Part shown: piece after piece, positions 57,000 to 64,000 of the stretch
How the letters are laid out: each line of letters opens with the position of its first letter
Position numbering within the stretch: position 1 is the stretch's first letter
NCBI GenBank assembly: GCA_930986425.1
Contig: CAKNJR010000004.1
Location: 39,909-103,908 of the forward strand
DNA: 64,000 bases
From: an uncultured Clostridium sp.
GTDB lineage: Bacteria > Bacillota > Clostridia > TANB77 > CAG-508
Direction of reading: 5' to 3'
The notes under the pieces: generated by a model
Database searches by the model: none
Told to the model about the DNA's origin: nothing
What the model saw: the letters and a program-made list of their open reading frames with translations, nothing else
Translations under genes and position numbers: made by a program

Positions 57000-57046
57000 G
57001 ACTCTTAATCAGAAGGTCCGGGGTTCGACCCCCCGGAGGTGCACCA
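57000..57046 (+). pseudogene. 3' half of the split tRNA-Lys(CUU) gene, with attR core
   Basis: The core GACTCTTAATCA (57000-57011) is followed by AGGTC, T-arm CGGGG-TTCGACC-CCCCG, acceptor GAGGTGC and ACCA. Upstream DNA (56975-56999) cannot form the matching acceptor strand and gives only a D-arm-like hairpin. The matching 5' half is at 4582-4622. Confidence 0.92.
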
Positions 57047-57058
57047 TTCTATATTTCA

Positions 57059-57095
57059 AAAAAGACTAATATAATTTTATTATGCTAGTCTTTTT
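57059..57095. terminator. Terminator of tRNA-Lys and of the GT39 gene
   Basis: AAAAAGACTA/TAGTCTTTTT, 10-bp stem with a 17-nt loop between convergent units. Confidence 0.75.
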
Positions 57096-57106
57096 CTTTA
57101 TTAAAT

Positions 57107-58648
57107 TTATTTATAAATAATTGCATATGAACCTATTTGTTTTTTTGCGAATCGCATATTTTCATTCCATCTATCAGCATTTATTATAATAATCTCATTA
57201 TCTTTTATATTTTCTAATTTTTCTTCTATTTCTTTTTTTGTATTTAGTGGAATATATTCTATATTCTCGTCGTTATTAACTTCAATATAATACTCTTCTT
57301 TTCTCGCAATGTCCATGCCTGCATTATCATAATACACAACTTTTTTATCTGAAGTTTCTAAATAATTTAGTGTTTGATAAAATCCTCTAGAGAAACATAT
57401 GTCACTGCTAATTTCATATTTATAATATACATTAAAATAAGTTGTGAATGATACAAATAAGATTGCATATATTATCGCTAAAATACTTAAAAATATATCT
57501 TTTTTCTTTATCTCTTTGTATACTTCATAAATTCCAAATGTGGCAAAAATTAATAATATATACCATATAGAATTCATTCTATGAATTGTAGTATTATTAG
57601 TAATTAAACCATCTAATACACTTATACATAGCCATGTAATTAGCATTGTATTTGTAATTTTGCTTTTTTCATCTTTGTTTTTTTGAAACCTTAATACGAT
57701 TCCTAGAACAGTAAATATTATTGTTATATGATATATTGTTCCAAATAATTTTGGTGCATTCCATACTAAATTATCTCTTTGAAATAGTATTGTACTTAAG
57801 GTAGTAATTACATTTACTAAAAGTTGTGCTGGTATATTTTTTGAAAATAATATTACATCACTTTCTCTATTTAAGTCCTCATAATATGGAATAGTAATGT
57901 TTAATATACTTATGCTTTGACCAATTTGCATTCCATTCATTATAAGAGTTAAAATTATCGGCCAAGTACATATTAAAAATATTAATATACATAAGAATAG
58001 GTCTTTTATTTTTATTTTCTTTTTTCTTATTAAATAAATTCCAACTATTAATAAAAATAATGGTGTAAAGTATAATGCAATTGCATAACAGTATAATGTA
58101 ATGGCAAAGAAAAATATTGAAATATAAATAAGTTTCTTCTTGTTCTTTATTATTCCTGTATACAATATGTCGACTGCTATTAGTAAGAAGTGTGGAAACA
58201 TATTACAATCTAATGCATATAATGATTGTATTATATGCCATGGAGAAATTGCTACTAGGCCTAATCCTATTAATGCAGCTATTTTGTTTCCAGTAATTTT
58301 TTTAATAAAATCGTAAAATACAAATAATGATATACAGCTAATAATTAACATTGGTAGTCTAATTGCAAATAGATTGTATCCAAATATTTTTATTGTTAAC
58401 GTCATGAAATACAAAAGTATTATACTTTGACCGCCCCAACCTTTTAAATATACTGGAAAGCTTTGTCCTTGTATATCTTTTCCCGTTTCTGCTATGGATT
58501 TAGCATTTATAGCTGTAATTATCTCATCAACATTAATTTCCGGAATTCCTTCTGGAAAATTATATATTCTAGTTCCTATGCCAATTATTATTAGCAGCAC
58601 AAAAATTATTTTCAAATAATCTATTTTTACTTTCGTTTCTTCTTTCAC
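57107..58648 (-). CDS. GT39/PMT-type membrane glycosyltransferase
   Basis: 513 aa with about 11 membrane helices. The first extracellular loop IPEINVDEIITAINAKSIAE has the acidic DE pair of GT-C enzymes (a DE or DD motif near residue 41). Later loops carry SPWHIIQSLYALDCNMFPHF, typical of ArnT/PMT relatives. It would transfer a sugar from a polyprenyl-phosphate donor outside the membrane. Chromosomal, leftward, no in-frame CGG. Confidence 0.85.
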   Translation of the reverse strand: MKEETKVKIDYLKIIFVLLIIIGIGTRIYNFPEGIPEINVDEIITAINAKSIAETGKDIQGQSFPVYLKGWGGQSIILLYFMTLTIKIFGYNLFAIRLPMLIISCISLFVFYDFIKKITGNKIAALIGLGLVAISPWHIIQSLYALDCNMFPHFLLIAVDILYTGIIKNKKKLIYISIFFFAITLYCYAIALYFTPLFLLIVGIYLIRKKKIKIKDLFLCILIFLICTWPIILTLIMNGMQIGQSISILNITIPYYEDLNRESDVILFSKNIPAQLLVNVITTLSTILFQRDNLVWNAPKLFGTIYHITIIFTVLGIVLRFQKNKDEKSKITNTMLITWLCISVLDGLITNNTTIHRMNSIWYILLIFATFGIYEVYKEIKKKDIFLSILAIIYAILFVSFTTYFNVYYKYEISSDICFSRGFYQTLNYLETSDKKVVYYDNAGMDIARKEEYYIEVNNDENIEYIPLNTKKEIEEKLENIKDNEIIIINADRWNENMRFAKKQIGSYAIIYK

Positions 58649-58673
58649 TTTTTTTCACCCTTTTTTCTAGTAT

Positions 58674-58701
58674 AAAGCGGTGTTTTCTATTTCACCGCTT
58701 T
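58674..58701. terminator. Terminator between the VanW and GT39 genes
   Basis: 9-bp perfect stem AAAGCGGTG/CACCGCTTT with T-rich flanks. Confidence 0.85.
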
Positions 58702-58719
58702 TTTAATTATATTAAGTTT

Positions 58720-60258
58720 CTACTTATTTTCTTTTATTATTGTTGGTAAGTCATTATATGTGTCCTTTGATACTAATGTTCTAGATACCACTACTCCATT
58801 TTTTGAAAGTGTCTTATATGTTTCACTTGTGCAACCATCTTCTCCTCTTTGAGTCACTATTTGTTCTCCTTCTTCTAAAGAGTTATCTTCCTCATATATT
58901 GTCTCCATTGGAATTATACTAGTTTCTTTAGATTCAATTGTTACATCATAGTCATCATCTTGCTTTATTCCATATATATCCACCTTAACTACTCCATCTT
59001 GAGCTGTTGCTACTATTTTTATAGGATATTTTCTATTATTTTTAAATTTAAAATCTACTGAGCCCCATGATACTGTGGCATCTCTACCTGCTGGTAAATA
59101 TGATGTTCTAAAATAGTGACTTCTTCTTTCTACTACTTCTAAATTAGAAAGTAATACTGAGTTATATAATGTAGAAGATAATTGACATATTCCTCCACCT
59201 ACATCTAATACTACTTGGCCATTAGCATATGCTTTAGCTTCTTTAAAACCAGCTGCAATTGTTCTCTGTCCTACTGTTTGATTGTATGAGAATGTTTCTC
59301 CTGGGTTAACTATTGCCCCATTTATTTTCTCTGCTGCTAGCCTTAAATTATTATTTCTATTTATATTACTTGCATCATAATTTGTTGTACATGTTCCTAG
59401 TAAGTTTGGAAAAGCATCTTCTCCTAAATCTAATACACTTATTTCTGCTTTTGTTATAATTAATGGAATTTCATATTCTTCCTGATTTTCTGAAAGTATT
59501 GTTTTAGCTTCATCTATTGATATAGCAAGTGATATTCCATCTTCATCTGCATGAACTTCAAGAGGGTATTCACTTAAATATGCATTTTGAGGTTCACAAG
59601 TTATTTCGTTTGCGATTTTTTCGATATCAACTTCTCCAGGAGTAGTTTCTGTTACTGGAATTTCTATTGTATAATTTTCATCTGAAAAATCTTTTATTTC
59701 TTCTATTATTTTTTGTTTAAGTTCATCTTTATTTATTACTACGCCATCTTTTCCTTTTGTGATTACTAGTTTGTCTCCATCAATGTAATAATCGTTTTCT
59801 ACAACAACATTTGGTAACTTTGATTCTACATCTTCGATTGCATTGTTTATACTATTTTCATCAAAGCTAAATTCAATTTCTATATTTTTTGGTATAAAAT
59901 ATCTTAATAAAATATTATAATTATTTGTTATTATATTTCCACTTCTACCTATTGAATATGCCTCTGTTACTGCTGTTCCAATATCTGCGCTTACTCCTAA
60001 TTGGTCAAAGGAAATCGTTGTTTCATAATCTCCTTGAACAAGTTTTATTCCATTAATTTTTTTCTCATTATATTTTTTATTTAGTTCTGTATTGGCTTCT
60101 TCTTGCTCTTTTCCATAAACAGAAACTCCTTGTACTTCTATATTGGGATAAATTTTATTATTACCAATGTTTACGATACTGAAAATTATTGAAATAAATA
60201 TTATAAATACTATTACGCAAATAATTAATATGATTTTTTTCTTCATCTTAAGTTTCAT
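58720..60258 (-). CDS. VanW-family protein with YoaR-type and G5-like domains
   Basis: 512 aa. N-terminal anchor (KKIILIICVIVFIIFISIIF), two peptidoglycan-binding-like (PG_binding_4/YoaR) modules at about residues 60-310, the VanW domain at about 310-430 (GETFSYNQTVGQRTIAAGFK, DVGGGICQLSSTLYNSVLLS, ERRSHYFRTSYLPAGRDATV), and a C-terminal G5-like segment (EGEQIVTQRGEDGCTSETYK). Cell-wall associated, exact role unknown. An alternative ATG 12 nt downstream is better spaced from AAGGA. Confidence 0.88.
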   Translation of the reverse strand: MKLKMKKKIILIICVIVFIIFISIIFSIVNIGNNKIYPNIEVQGVSVYGKEQEEANTELNKKYNEKKINGIKLVQGDYETTISFDQLGVSADIGTAVTEAYSIGRSGNIITNNYNILLRYFIPKNIEIEFSFDENSINNAIEDVESKLPNVVVENDYYIDGDKLVITKGKDGVVINKDELKQKIIEEIKDFSDENYTIEIPVTETTPGEVDIEKIANEITCEPQNAYLSEYPLEVHADEDGISLAISIDEAKTILSENQEEYEIPLIITKAEISVLDLGEDAFPNLLGTCTTNYDASNINRNNNLRLAAEKINGAIVNPGETFSYNQTVGQRTIAAGFKEAKAYANGQVVLDVGGGICQLSSTLYNSVLLSNLEVVERRSHYFRTSYLPAGRDATVSWGSVDFKFKNNRKYPIKIVATAQDGVVKVDIYGIKQDDDYDVTIESKETSIIPMETIYEEDNSLEEGEQIVTQRGEDGCTSETYKTLSKNGVVVSRTLVSKDTYNDLPTIIKENK

Positions 60259-60526
60259 TCCTTGCTTAATATATTTAGGTTTTTTAAAAAGGATTTACCC
60301 ATAAAACCTTATATTCTTTTTTATTAAAGATTTTAAGTAAAATTTATTCTTATTTTTATTTTATTATCTTTTCTTTTATTTATTCCTTGCTATCAAAATA
60401 TTATCATAATGCATTTTTTTTTACAATATTTTAACTTATTTACTAGACATTTTTTATAGAATTTTATATAATTATGTCGAATTTTAATGAGATATTTAAG
60501 CATATATTAGAAAGGACTGGTATTTT

Positions 60527-61105
60527 ATGATTGGAGATATGCTTTCTAAAATAAGGGAAGATAAAAAAGTTTCTAAAACAGTTATTGCTAAAGAGACCAA
60601 TATTAATGTTGGGCATTTAACACATATTGAAAAAGGTGAAAGAAACCCTAGTCATAAAGCTTTAAAAGCTCTTTGTGATTCTTTAGACGTTCCTTATCAA
60701 CCATTAATGTATACTTATGATAAAAAATTAACCGAAGAACAATTAGATTATGAAGTTGTGAATCATATAAAATATGATTCTGTTCCAATGTATGATAATA
60801 TATTTGGATTTGCTAAAGTTCCAAAAGAATATTCTTCTGCCTCAATGTGTTTAAAAGTAGCAGATGATTCAATGGCTCCAAGATTTGAAAAAGGCAATTA
60901 TGTTTTTATCGAATTAAATACTCCTCTAAATAATAAAGACTTTGGCCTATTTGAATATAAAGGACAATATTTAATTAGAAAATTTATTGTCAGAAAAAAT
61001 GATTTAGTTTTAAGAGCAGAAAAGGATGATATACAAGATATTGTTGTAACATCTAAAGATAATTTTTATATTATAGGTAAAATTCTTGGTAAGTTAGAAA
61101 ATTAG
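60527..61105 (+). CDS. LexA-like XRE repressor with S24 peptidase domain
   Basis: 192 aa. HTH_3 at residues 6-60 (KVSKTVIAKETNINVGHLTH, IEKGERNPSHKALKALCDSL). Then an S24 domain with Ser in VADDSMAPRFEKGNYVFIE and the likely Lys in YKGQYLIRKFIV. A self-cleaving repressor of a stress regulon. AGAAAGGAC precedes the ATG. Confidence 0.85.
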   Translation: MIGDMLSKIREDKKVSKTVIAKETNINVGHLTHIEKGERNPSHKALKALCDSLDVPYQPLMYTYDKKLTEEQLDYEVVNHIKYDSVPMYDNIFGFAKVPKEYSSASMCLKVADDSMAPRFEKGNYVFIELNTPLNNKDFGLFEYKGQYLIRKFIVRKNDLVLRAEKDDIQDIVVTSKDNFYIIGKILGKLEN

Positions 61106-61231
61106 TCGATTTGTGTAATATTTTTCAGAAATATTACACTTTTTTTACATTTATAATACAAATTTATAAATCTATTGAATATTTTGTAAAATAATAATAT
61201 AATATGTCTAGTTTAAGCATAGGAGAAAGTT

Positions 61232-61696
61232 ATGGAATTAGTTAAAAATATATTTTTTAATACAGATAAATTGATTCAAGGTTCAAATGTTAAAATATCT
61301 TACACAGGTAAGCTTTTTCAAAATAATTCTGAAGAGGTATTTATTCATTTTGGGTTTGGAGACAATTGGGAAAATGTTTCTGAGATTCCTATGAACAAAA
61401 CAGAGTTAGGATTTCAAGCTGAATTACAATTAAATAATAGTGATAAATTAAATTTATGCTTCAGAAATTCTAATAACGAATGGGATAATAATGATAATCA
61501 AAATTATACATTTAATGTAGAAGAAGCTCCTGTTTCTTTGGCTGTTGTTGAAAATAATTCATTAGAAACACCAAGAAGACTTAGAAAAACTTATTTATGG
61601 AGCAAGAAAATTAAATTAGCTGTTTATAAGATTATTAAGTATTTTCCAAAACTTATTACTGGAAATTATAAAAAGAAATCAGAGGATGCTAATTAA
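61232..61696 (+). CDS. Protein with CBM25/53-type starch-binding domain
   Basis: 154 aa. Residues 5-100 form a carbohydrate-binding fold (FFNTDKLIQGSNVKISYTGK, IHFGFGDNWENVSEIPM, LCFRNSNNEWDNNDNQNYTF), as in CBM25/53 modules. The C-terminal tail is basic and helical. No catalytic domain, no signal peptide. Possibly binds glycogen or an internal polysaccharide. Confidence 0.78.
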   Translation: MELVKNIFFNTDKLIQGSNVKISYTGKLFQNNSEEVFIHFGFGDNWENVSEIPMNKTELGFQAELQLNNSDKLNLCFRNSNNEWDNNDNQNYTFNVEEAPVSLAVVENNSLETPRRLRKTYLWSKKIKLAVYKIIKYFPKLITGNYKKKSEDAN

Positions 61697-61740
61697 TGAT
61701 TATTATTTGCAGTAAGCTTAATAATTTTATACATAATAGG

Positions 61741-61761
61741 CCACAAGATTCTCTCTTGTGG
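61741..61761 (+). terminator. Terminator of the CBM gene
   Basis: CCACAAGA/TCTTGTGG with a 5-nt loop, then TTTTATTAATT. Confidence 0.85.
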
Positions 61762-61872
61762 TTTTATTAATTGATTATTACTTTTTTGTAACATTTTATT
61801 TTATTATATTTTTTATTGACTATTTATATTTATTTCTATATAATTTTTTGTAAAAGAGGAGGAAAATTTACT

Positions 61873-62952
61873 ATGGAAAAAAAGGGGAAACTTTTACTTT
61901 TTGTTTCTGCATTAATTATACTTTATACAGAAATCCTTGGTGCAAATATGAATTTTTCTTTAATATATTTGCCAATTCTTATAGCAATCATAGCTTTAGT
62001 TATTTTAAATATTAGATTTAAAAAAACTTACTCTTCACCTAAGGTTGTTATTGTAACGAATGTATTAATTATTTTAATAGATTCTATTATAAATATAATA
62101 TATTATTTATTATTTAACGGTATATTGGCAGTAGAAACAATTAAATTATCTACTTTATTACCAATTGCTGTTCTTACATACAATCTTGATAAAGTTGATT
62201 TTTCAAGGTTCAATAAAGATTATTTTATAGGGTTAGCAAAATATTTCATTTTACCTTTATTAGTTACATTTACCCTGGAGCAGGCTTACATCTTCTTTAT
62301 TACTAATTTTGGAAAAATATTTAGTAATGACTATATAAGTGATGTTTTACTAATTGTATTTAGAGTAATTCTAGCTGATATTACTTTCGTACTATTAGGC
62401 CTATCTCTAAATGATTCTGCTAATACAAATTTTAATAGTGATATAATAACAAAAATTATATTCAGCTCTGTAATAATTATTGTTTTGATTGTATTAATAT
62501 TGAAATTATTTATGCTAATCTCTTGCTATATTGCAATAAACGATGAAGTAAAACTTTTAAAAGGTGTTTATCCAGCAGATGAAATAGAAGACTACAATAA
62601 TTTAGATATTTATGGTAGAACGTCTAATGATATTACTCAAGAAGAAAAAGAAGATTACTCTGCTAATTTAGCTTATGCTCAAAATAGTTTTAATGAACTT
62701 TTTACTGCTAATGCATATGATTACATGTATAAATATAGATTAAATATTAGTGATGTAAATTCAAAACTTAGAAGCAAAGATTGTTCAACTAAACAAGCAT
62801 TAGTTGCATTTAATAATTATACAGAGCAAGAAATTAATTCATGCATAGAAATACAATCAAACTTAATTCTTCAAATAGTTTCAGTTATAATTATTTATTC
62901 TGCTAATTTAGCCGGTATTGCTATTGTATATAAAACAAAAGAAAGCATTTAA
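61873..62952 (+). CDS. Polytopic membrane protein, hypothetical
   Basis: 359 aa from MEKKGKLLLFVSALIILYTE; AGAGGAGG precedes this ATG. Six or more helices in the first 230 residues, a soluble loop (DEIEDYNNLDIYGRTSNDIT), and a last helix near the end (LILQIVSVIIIYSANLAGIA). No family recognised. Chromosomal. Confidence 0.7.
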   Translation: MEKKGKLLLFVSALIILYTEILGANMNFSLIYLPILIAIIALVILNIRFKKTYSSPKVVIVTNVLIILIDSIINIIYYLLFNGILAVETIKLSTLLPIAVLTYNLDKVDFSRFNKDYFIGLAKYFILPLLVTFTLEQAYIFFITNFGKIFSNDYISDVLLIVFRVILADITFVLLGLSLNDSANTNFNSDIITKIIFSSVIIIVLIVLILKLFMLISCYIAINDEVKLLKGVYPADEIEDYNNLDIYGRTSNDITQEEKEDYSANLAYAQNSFNELFTANAYDYMYKYRLNISDVNSKLRSKDCSTKQALVAFNNYTEQEINSCIEIQSNLILQIVSVIIIYSANLAGIAIVYKTKESI

Positions 62953-62966
62953 AAGTGCTTTCTTTT
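62937..62966. terminator. Terminator overlapping the end of 61873-62952
   Basis: Perfect 11-bp stem AAAAGAAAGCA/TGCTTTCTTTT with an 8-nt loop. Confidence 0.85.
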
Positions 62967-63018
62967 ATTTTGCATTAAAATAAGATTTCTTAGTCATTTT
63001 TTGCTTATGTAGATGCTT

Positions 63019-63762
63019 TTACACATTCCAACCACCATTAACTTGTATTACTTGTCCTGTTATATAATCTGAATTTGCTAAAAACATTACTGTGTCTGCT
63101 ATATCTTCTGTTTTACCTATATGTTCTAAAGGAATTTCTGAAATTATTTGTTTTTTCTCTTCTTCTGATAAAAATTTATTCATATCTGTATCAATTATTC
63201 CTGGAGCAATGCTATTTACCTGTATGTTTGATGGTCCAAGCTCTTTTGCTAAGGATTTTGTCATAGCATCTACTCCGGCTTTACTAACTGAGTATGCCAT
63301 TTCACATGATGCTCCTATTATTCCCCATATTGAACTTATATTTATTATTTTGCCTTTTTTAGCGTTAATCATGTACTTAGATACTTCTTTTGATGTGTAA
63401 AAAGCTGAATATAAGTTAGTTTTTAATATATTATCAAAGTCTTCAATGCTTGTATCATTTATTGTTTTTACTAAATCTATTCCTGCATTATTTACTAATA
63501 AATCTATTTTTCCAAATTTATTTATTGTGAAATCTACTAATGCTTTTACTTCTTCATAGTTTGATACATCAGCTTTAAATGTGTATACATTGTTAAATTC
63601 ATTTTTGATTGCTTCGGCTTCATTTACTGACTTATTATAATTTAATATAGCTGTATATCCGTTTTGGGCTAATTTTTTAACTATTGTTGCGCCTATTCCT
63701 TTTGCTCCACCTGTTACTATTGCAACGTTATGCTCTATATTTTTTTCTAGATTTTCTACCAT
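63019..63762 (-). CDS. fabG: 3-oxoacyl-ACP reductase (SDR family)
   Basis: 247 aa. NAD(P) motif TGGAKGIGATI (Rossmann), NNAGID, catalytic Ser in INISSIWG and YSVSKAGVDAM (Tyr-x-x-x-Lys), and the C-terminal VMFLANSDYITGQVIQVNGG of FabG. Reduces 3-oxoacyl-ACP in fatty acid synthesis. Related SDRs with other substrates cannot be excluded. GGAG precedes the ATG. Confidence 0.88.
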   Translation of the reverse strand: MVENLEKNIEHNVAIVTGGAKGIGATIVKKLAQNGYTAILNYNKSVNEAEAIKNEFNNVYTFKADVSNYEEVKALVDFTINKFGKIDLLVNNAGIDLVKTINDTSIEDFDNILKTNLYSAFYTSKEVSKYMINAKKGKIINISSIWGIIGASCEMAYSVSKAGVDAMTKSLAKELGPSNIQVNSIAPGIIDTDMNKFLSEEEKKQIISEIPLEHIGKTEDIADTVMFLANSDYITGQVIQVNGGWNV

Positions 63763-63843
63763 TTTTATTTGCTCCTTTATAGAATAAATAAAAAAATAAA
63801 AGCCAATAACAATAGCTTAACTAAAATTACTGACCTTTAATAA

Positions 63844-63919
<76 letters not shown>

Positions 63920-63924
63920 GTATT

Positions 63925-63999
63925 TGGTGACCCCGACGGGAATCGAACCCATGTCTCCGCCGTGAAAGGGCGATGTCTTAACCGCTTGACCACGGGGCC
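63925..63999 (-). tRNA. tRNA-Glu(UUC)
   Basis: Acceptor GGCCCCG/CGGGGTC, anticodon loop CTTTCAC (TTC), T-arm with GGTTCGATTCC, CCA encoded. It lies 5 bp from tRNA-Thr in the same direction. Confidence 0.95.
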
Positions 64000-64000
64000 A

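Larger units (their letters stand above)
4611..57011. mobile_element. Integrative conjugative element in tRNA-Lys, about 52.4 kb
   Basis: Bounded by a 12-bp direct repeat GACTCTTAATCA (4611-4622 and 57000-57011) that lies in the two halves of one tRNA-Lys gene. It carries tyrosine integrase and Xis at the left end, a DNA-processing operon, and a complete Gram-positive type IV secretion set (VirD4, VirB4, VirB6, PrgI, VirB2, M23 hydrolase, sortase, Cna_B adhesin). Its coding sequences hold 18 in-frame CGG codons, all of which need a +1 shift. It also supplies an intact tRNA-Lys(CUU) at 4779 in place of the gene it breaks. Confidence 0.93.

Noticed and set aside
4623..57000. Search for an element-encoded recoding tRNA (8-nt loop with NCCG, or tRNA-Gly)
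   Set aside because: The non-coding CCG triplets inside the element (near 8095, 9787, 13075, 25134 on the minus strand, 56998) do not sit in a tRNA fold. The only complete tRNA in the element is tRNA-Lys(CUU).
56975..57046. Complete second tRNA at the right end
   Set aside because: The 5' part has a D-arm-like hairpin but no acceptor strand that pairs with GAGGTGC. It is only the 3' half of the split gene.

Overview
The window is an AT-rich Bacillota (Clostridia-like) chromosome segment carrying one large integrative conjugative element (ICE). The base composition, strong AGGAGG-type ribosome binding sites, VanW/G5, Mbeg1-like and SpoVG-type proteins, and the Gram-positive T4SS and sortase genes all point to an uncultivated gut Firmicute. 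Species cannot be told from the sequence.

Layout. 1-4442 is host chromosome (ABC-F ATPase running off the left edge, CorA, Mbeg1-like protein, a membrane-anchored protein). 4611-57011 is the ICE. It sits in the anticodon arm of a tRNA-Lys(CUU) gene: the 5' half is at 4582-4622, the 3' half at 57000-57046, and the two rejoin into a perfect tRNA. The element brings its own intact tRNA-Lys(CUU) at 4779-4854. From left to right it carries integrase, Xis and small regulators (4.8-8.8 kb); an ABC exporter and a GC-rich secreted protein (9.8-13.6 kb); a rightward DNA-processing operon with a Gp3-like protein, SbcC-like ATPase, ribosomal protein S6, SSB, PcfK/PcfJ, ArdC/LtrC-like and primase-like proteins (14.4-25.0 kb); a cargo zone with a membrane-bound ECF sigma factor plus caspase-like protein, a second sigma/HTH pair, and a holin/peptidoglycan-hydrolase module (25-39 kb); and a leftward conjugation operon (39.8-56.8 kb) with VirD4, a Replication-relaxation-type protein, SpoVG, a Cna_B/thioester adhesin, sortase, M23 hydrolase, VirB6, VirB4, PrgI and VirB2. 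57107-64000 is host chromosome again (GT39, VanW, S24 repressor, CBM protein, FabG, tRNA-Thr, tRNA-Glu).

Main discovery. Eleven ICE genes look broken, but always in the same way: an in-frame CGG codon occurs, and skipping its C (+1) makes the next triplet GGN (Gly) and restores the conserved reading frame. I count 18 such codons: integrase 1, ABC permease 1, Gp3-like 1, SbcC-like 1, peptidoglycan/GH-like protein 1, VirD4 4, M23 2, VirB6 1, VirB4 4, PrgI 1, VirB2 1. In every gene, total length minus the number of CGG codons is an exact multiple of three. By eye I found no in-frame CGG read normally as Arg anywhere in the window, while out-of-frame CGG is common and harmless. The codon before CGG is unconstrained and the fourth base follows Gly codon usage (T 8, A 7, C 2, G 1). 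This fits a quadruplet CGGN = Gly, or obligatory +1 shifting at an undecoded CGG. Integration and conjugation would then depend on a host able to decode CGG this way. I saw no candidate recoding tRNA inside the window.

Three other frame breaks (28.4, 34.55 and 35.18 kb) lie in A or T runs and look like ordinary decay or sequence error.
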